Positions 63,881 to 64,000 of a DNA stretch of 64,000 bases are shown here, piece by piece. The position numbers and the translations under genes are program-made. The stretch is from NCBI GenBank assembly GCA_029582265.1, contig CM055823.1, positions 3,286,001 to 3,350,000 on the forward strand, read 5' to 3'. This DNA is from Zoroaster sp. YZ-2022. Lineage: Eukaryota; Echinodermata; Asteroidea; Forcipulatida; Zoroasteridae. Numbering within the stretch: the first letter of the stretch is position 1; every line of letters starts with the position of its first letter. The notes under the pieces are model-generated. The model worked only from the letters and a program-made list of their open reading frames with translations. It had not been told where the DNA came from and did no database searches.

Positions 63881-64000
63881 TCAAGTACTTATGAGTAATT
63901 GCTGTGTGATTACTCAAGTAGTGAATTTCACTAATCACCAAACACTACAAGTGTATATGTGTATATATATATAATGAACCCTGAGGATGATCAGAGCACA

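Larger units (their letters stand above)
62310..63974 (-). repeat. Downstream-exon module, reverse copy running off the window
   Basis: Direct repeat of 47400-49640 without the 823-bp insertion. It continues past the window end, so at least one more copy of the locus probably lies to the right. Confidence 0.8.

Overview
This is a eukaryotic, repeat-rich window of intron and intergenic DNA with short, scattered coding exons. It is AT-rich, has GT-AG introns, TTAA- and 8-bp-TSD MITEs, tRNA-derived SINEs and many minisatellites, and it is broken by two 500-bp runs of N (15457-15956 and 46083-46582). Several interspersed repeats (TTTAAAGGGACA-type MITEs, the GACCGATTGAGCTCAAA-type repeat near 7.56 kb, tRNA-like SINEs) look to me like those of invertebrate deuterostomes such as echinoderms or hemichordates. 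That is recollection, not a search, so the organism is only a moderate-confidence guess. No bacterial genes, rRNA genes or CRISPR arrays are visible.

The only gene whose family I can recognise is one, or a small cluster of, CUB-domain proteins. Its exons join in compatible phases: 10046-10220 (phase 0 in, 1 out), 19636-19814 or its copy 34265-34430 (1 in, 0 out), 35378-35461 (0,0), 38625-38712 (0,1), 40531-40722 or its intact reverse copy 52659-52421 (1,0), and 42556-42741 (phase 0 in). Together they encode the end of one CUB domain and two further CUB domains bounded by phase-1 introns. Two downstream exons (132 bp and about 147 bp) recur in most copies of the locus, but their frame does not connect cleanly to the CUB exons.

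Layout: 1-10 kb holds MITEs and a 39-bp minisatellite of about 46 units. 10-15.4 kb is a mosaic copy of the CUB locus with a 73-bp array and a 46-bp SINE-borne array. 15.96-20.2 kb and 30.6-34.7 kb are a direct segmental duplication. 20.35-25.1 kb carries the downstream exons. 25.1-30.6 kb is mostly single-copy, with a two-exon fragment of an unrecognised gene. 36.0-57.8 kb is a large palindrome (arms about 10-11 kb) centred on the second N gap. 57.8-62.3 kb is single-copy apart from a 188-bp tandem array. 62.3-64 kb starts another reverse copy of the downstream exons.

No single genomic copy carries an undamaged set of exons: each has a different lesion. The arms also differ by private transposon insertions and by satellite copy number. 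This fits either a young, decaying gene cluster or two haplotypes of a polymorphic genome scaffolded as neighbours. The most notable pattern is that several different mobile-element families (a TTAA MITE, a tRNA-SINE, a TIR element) carry internal or attached tandem arrays whose unit number varies between paralogous insertions.
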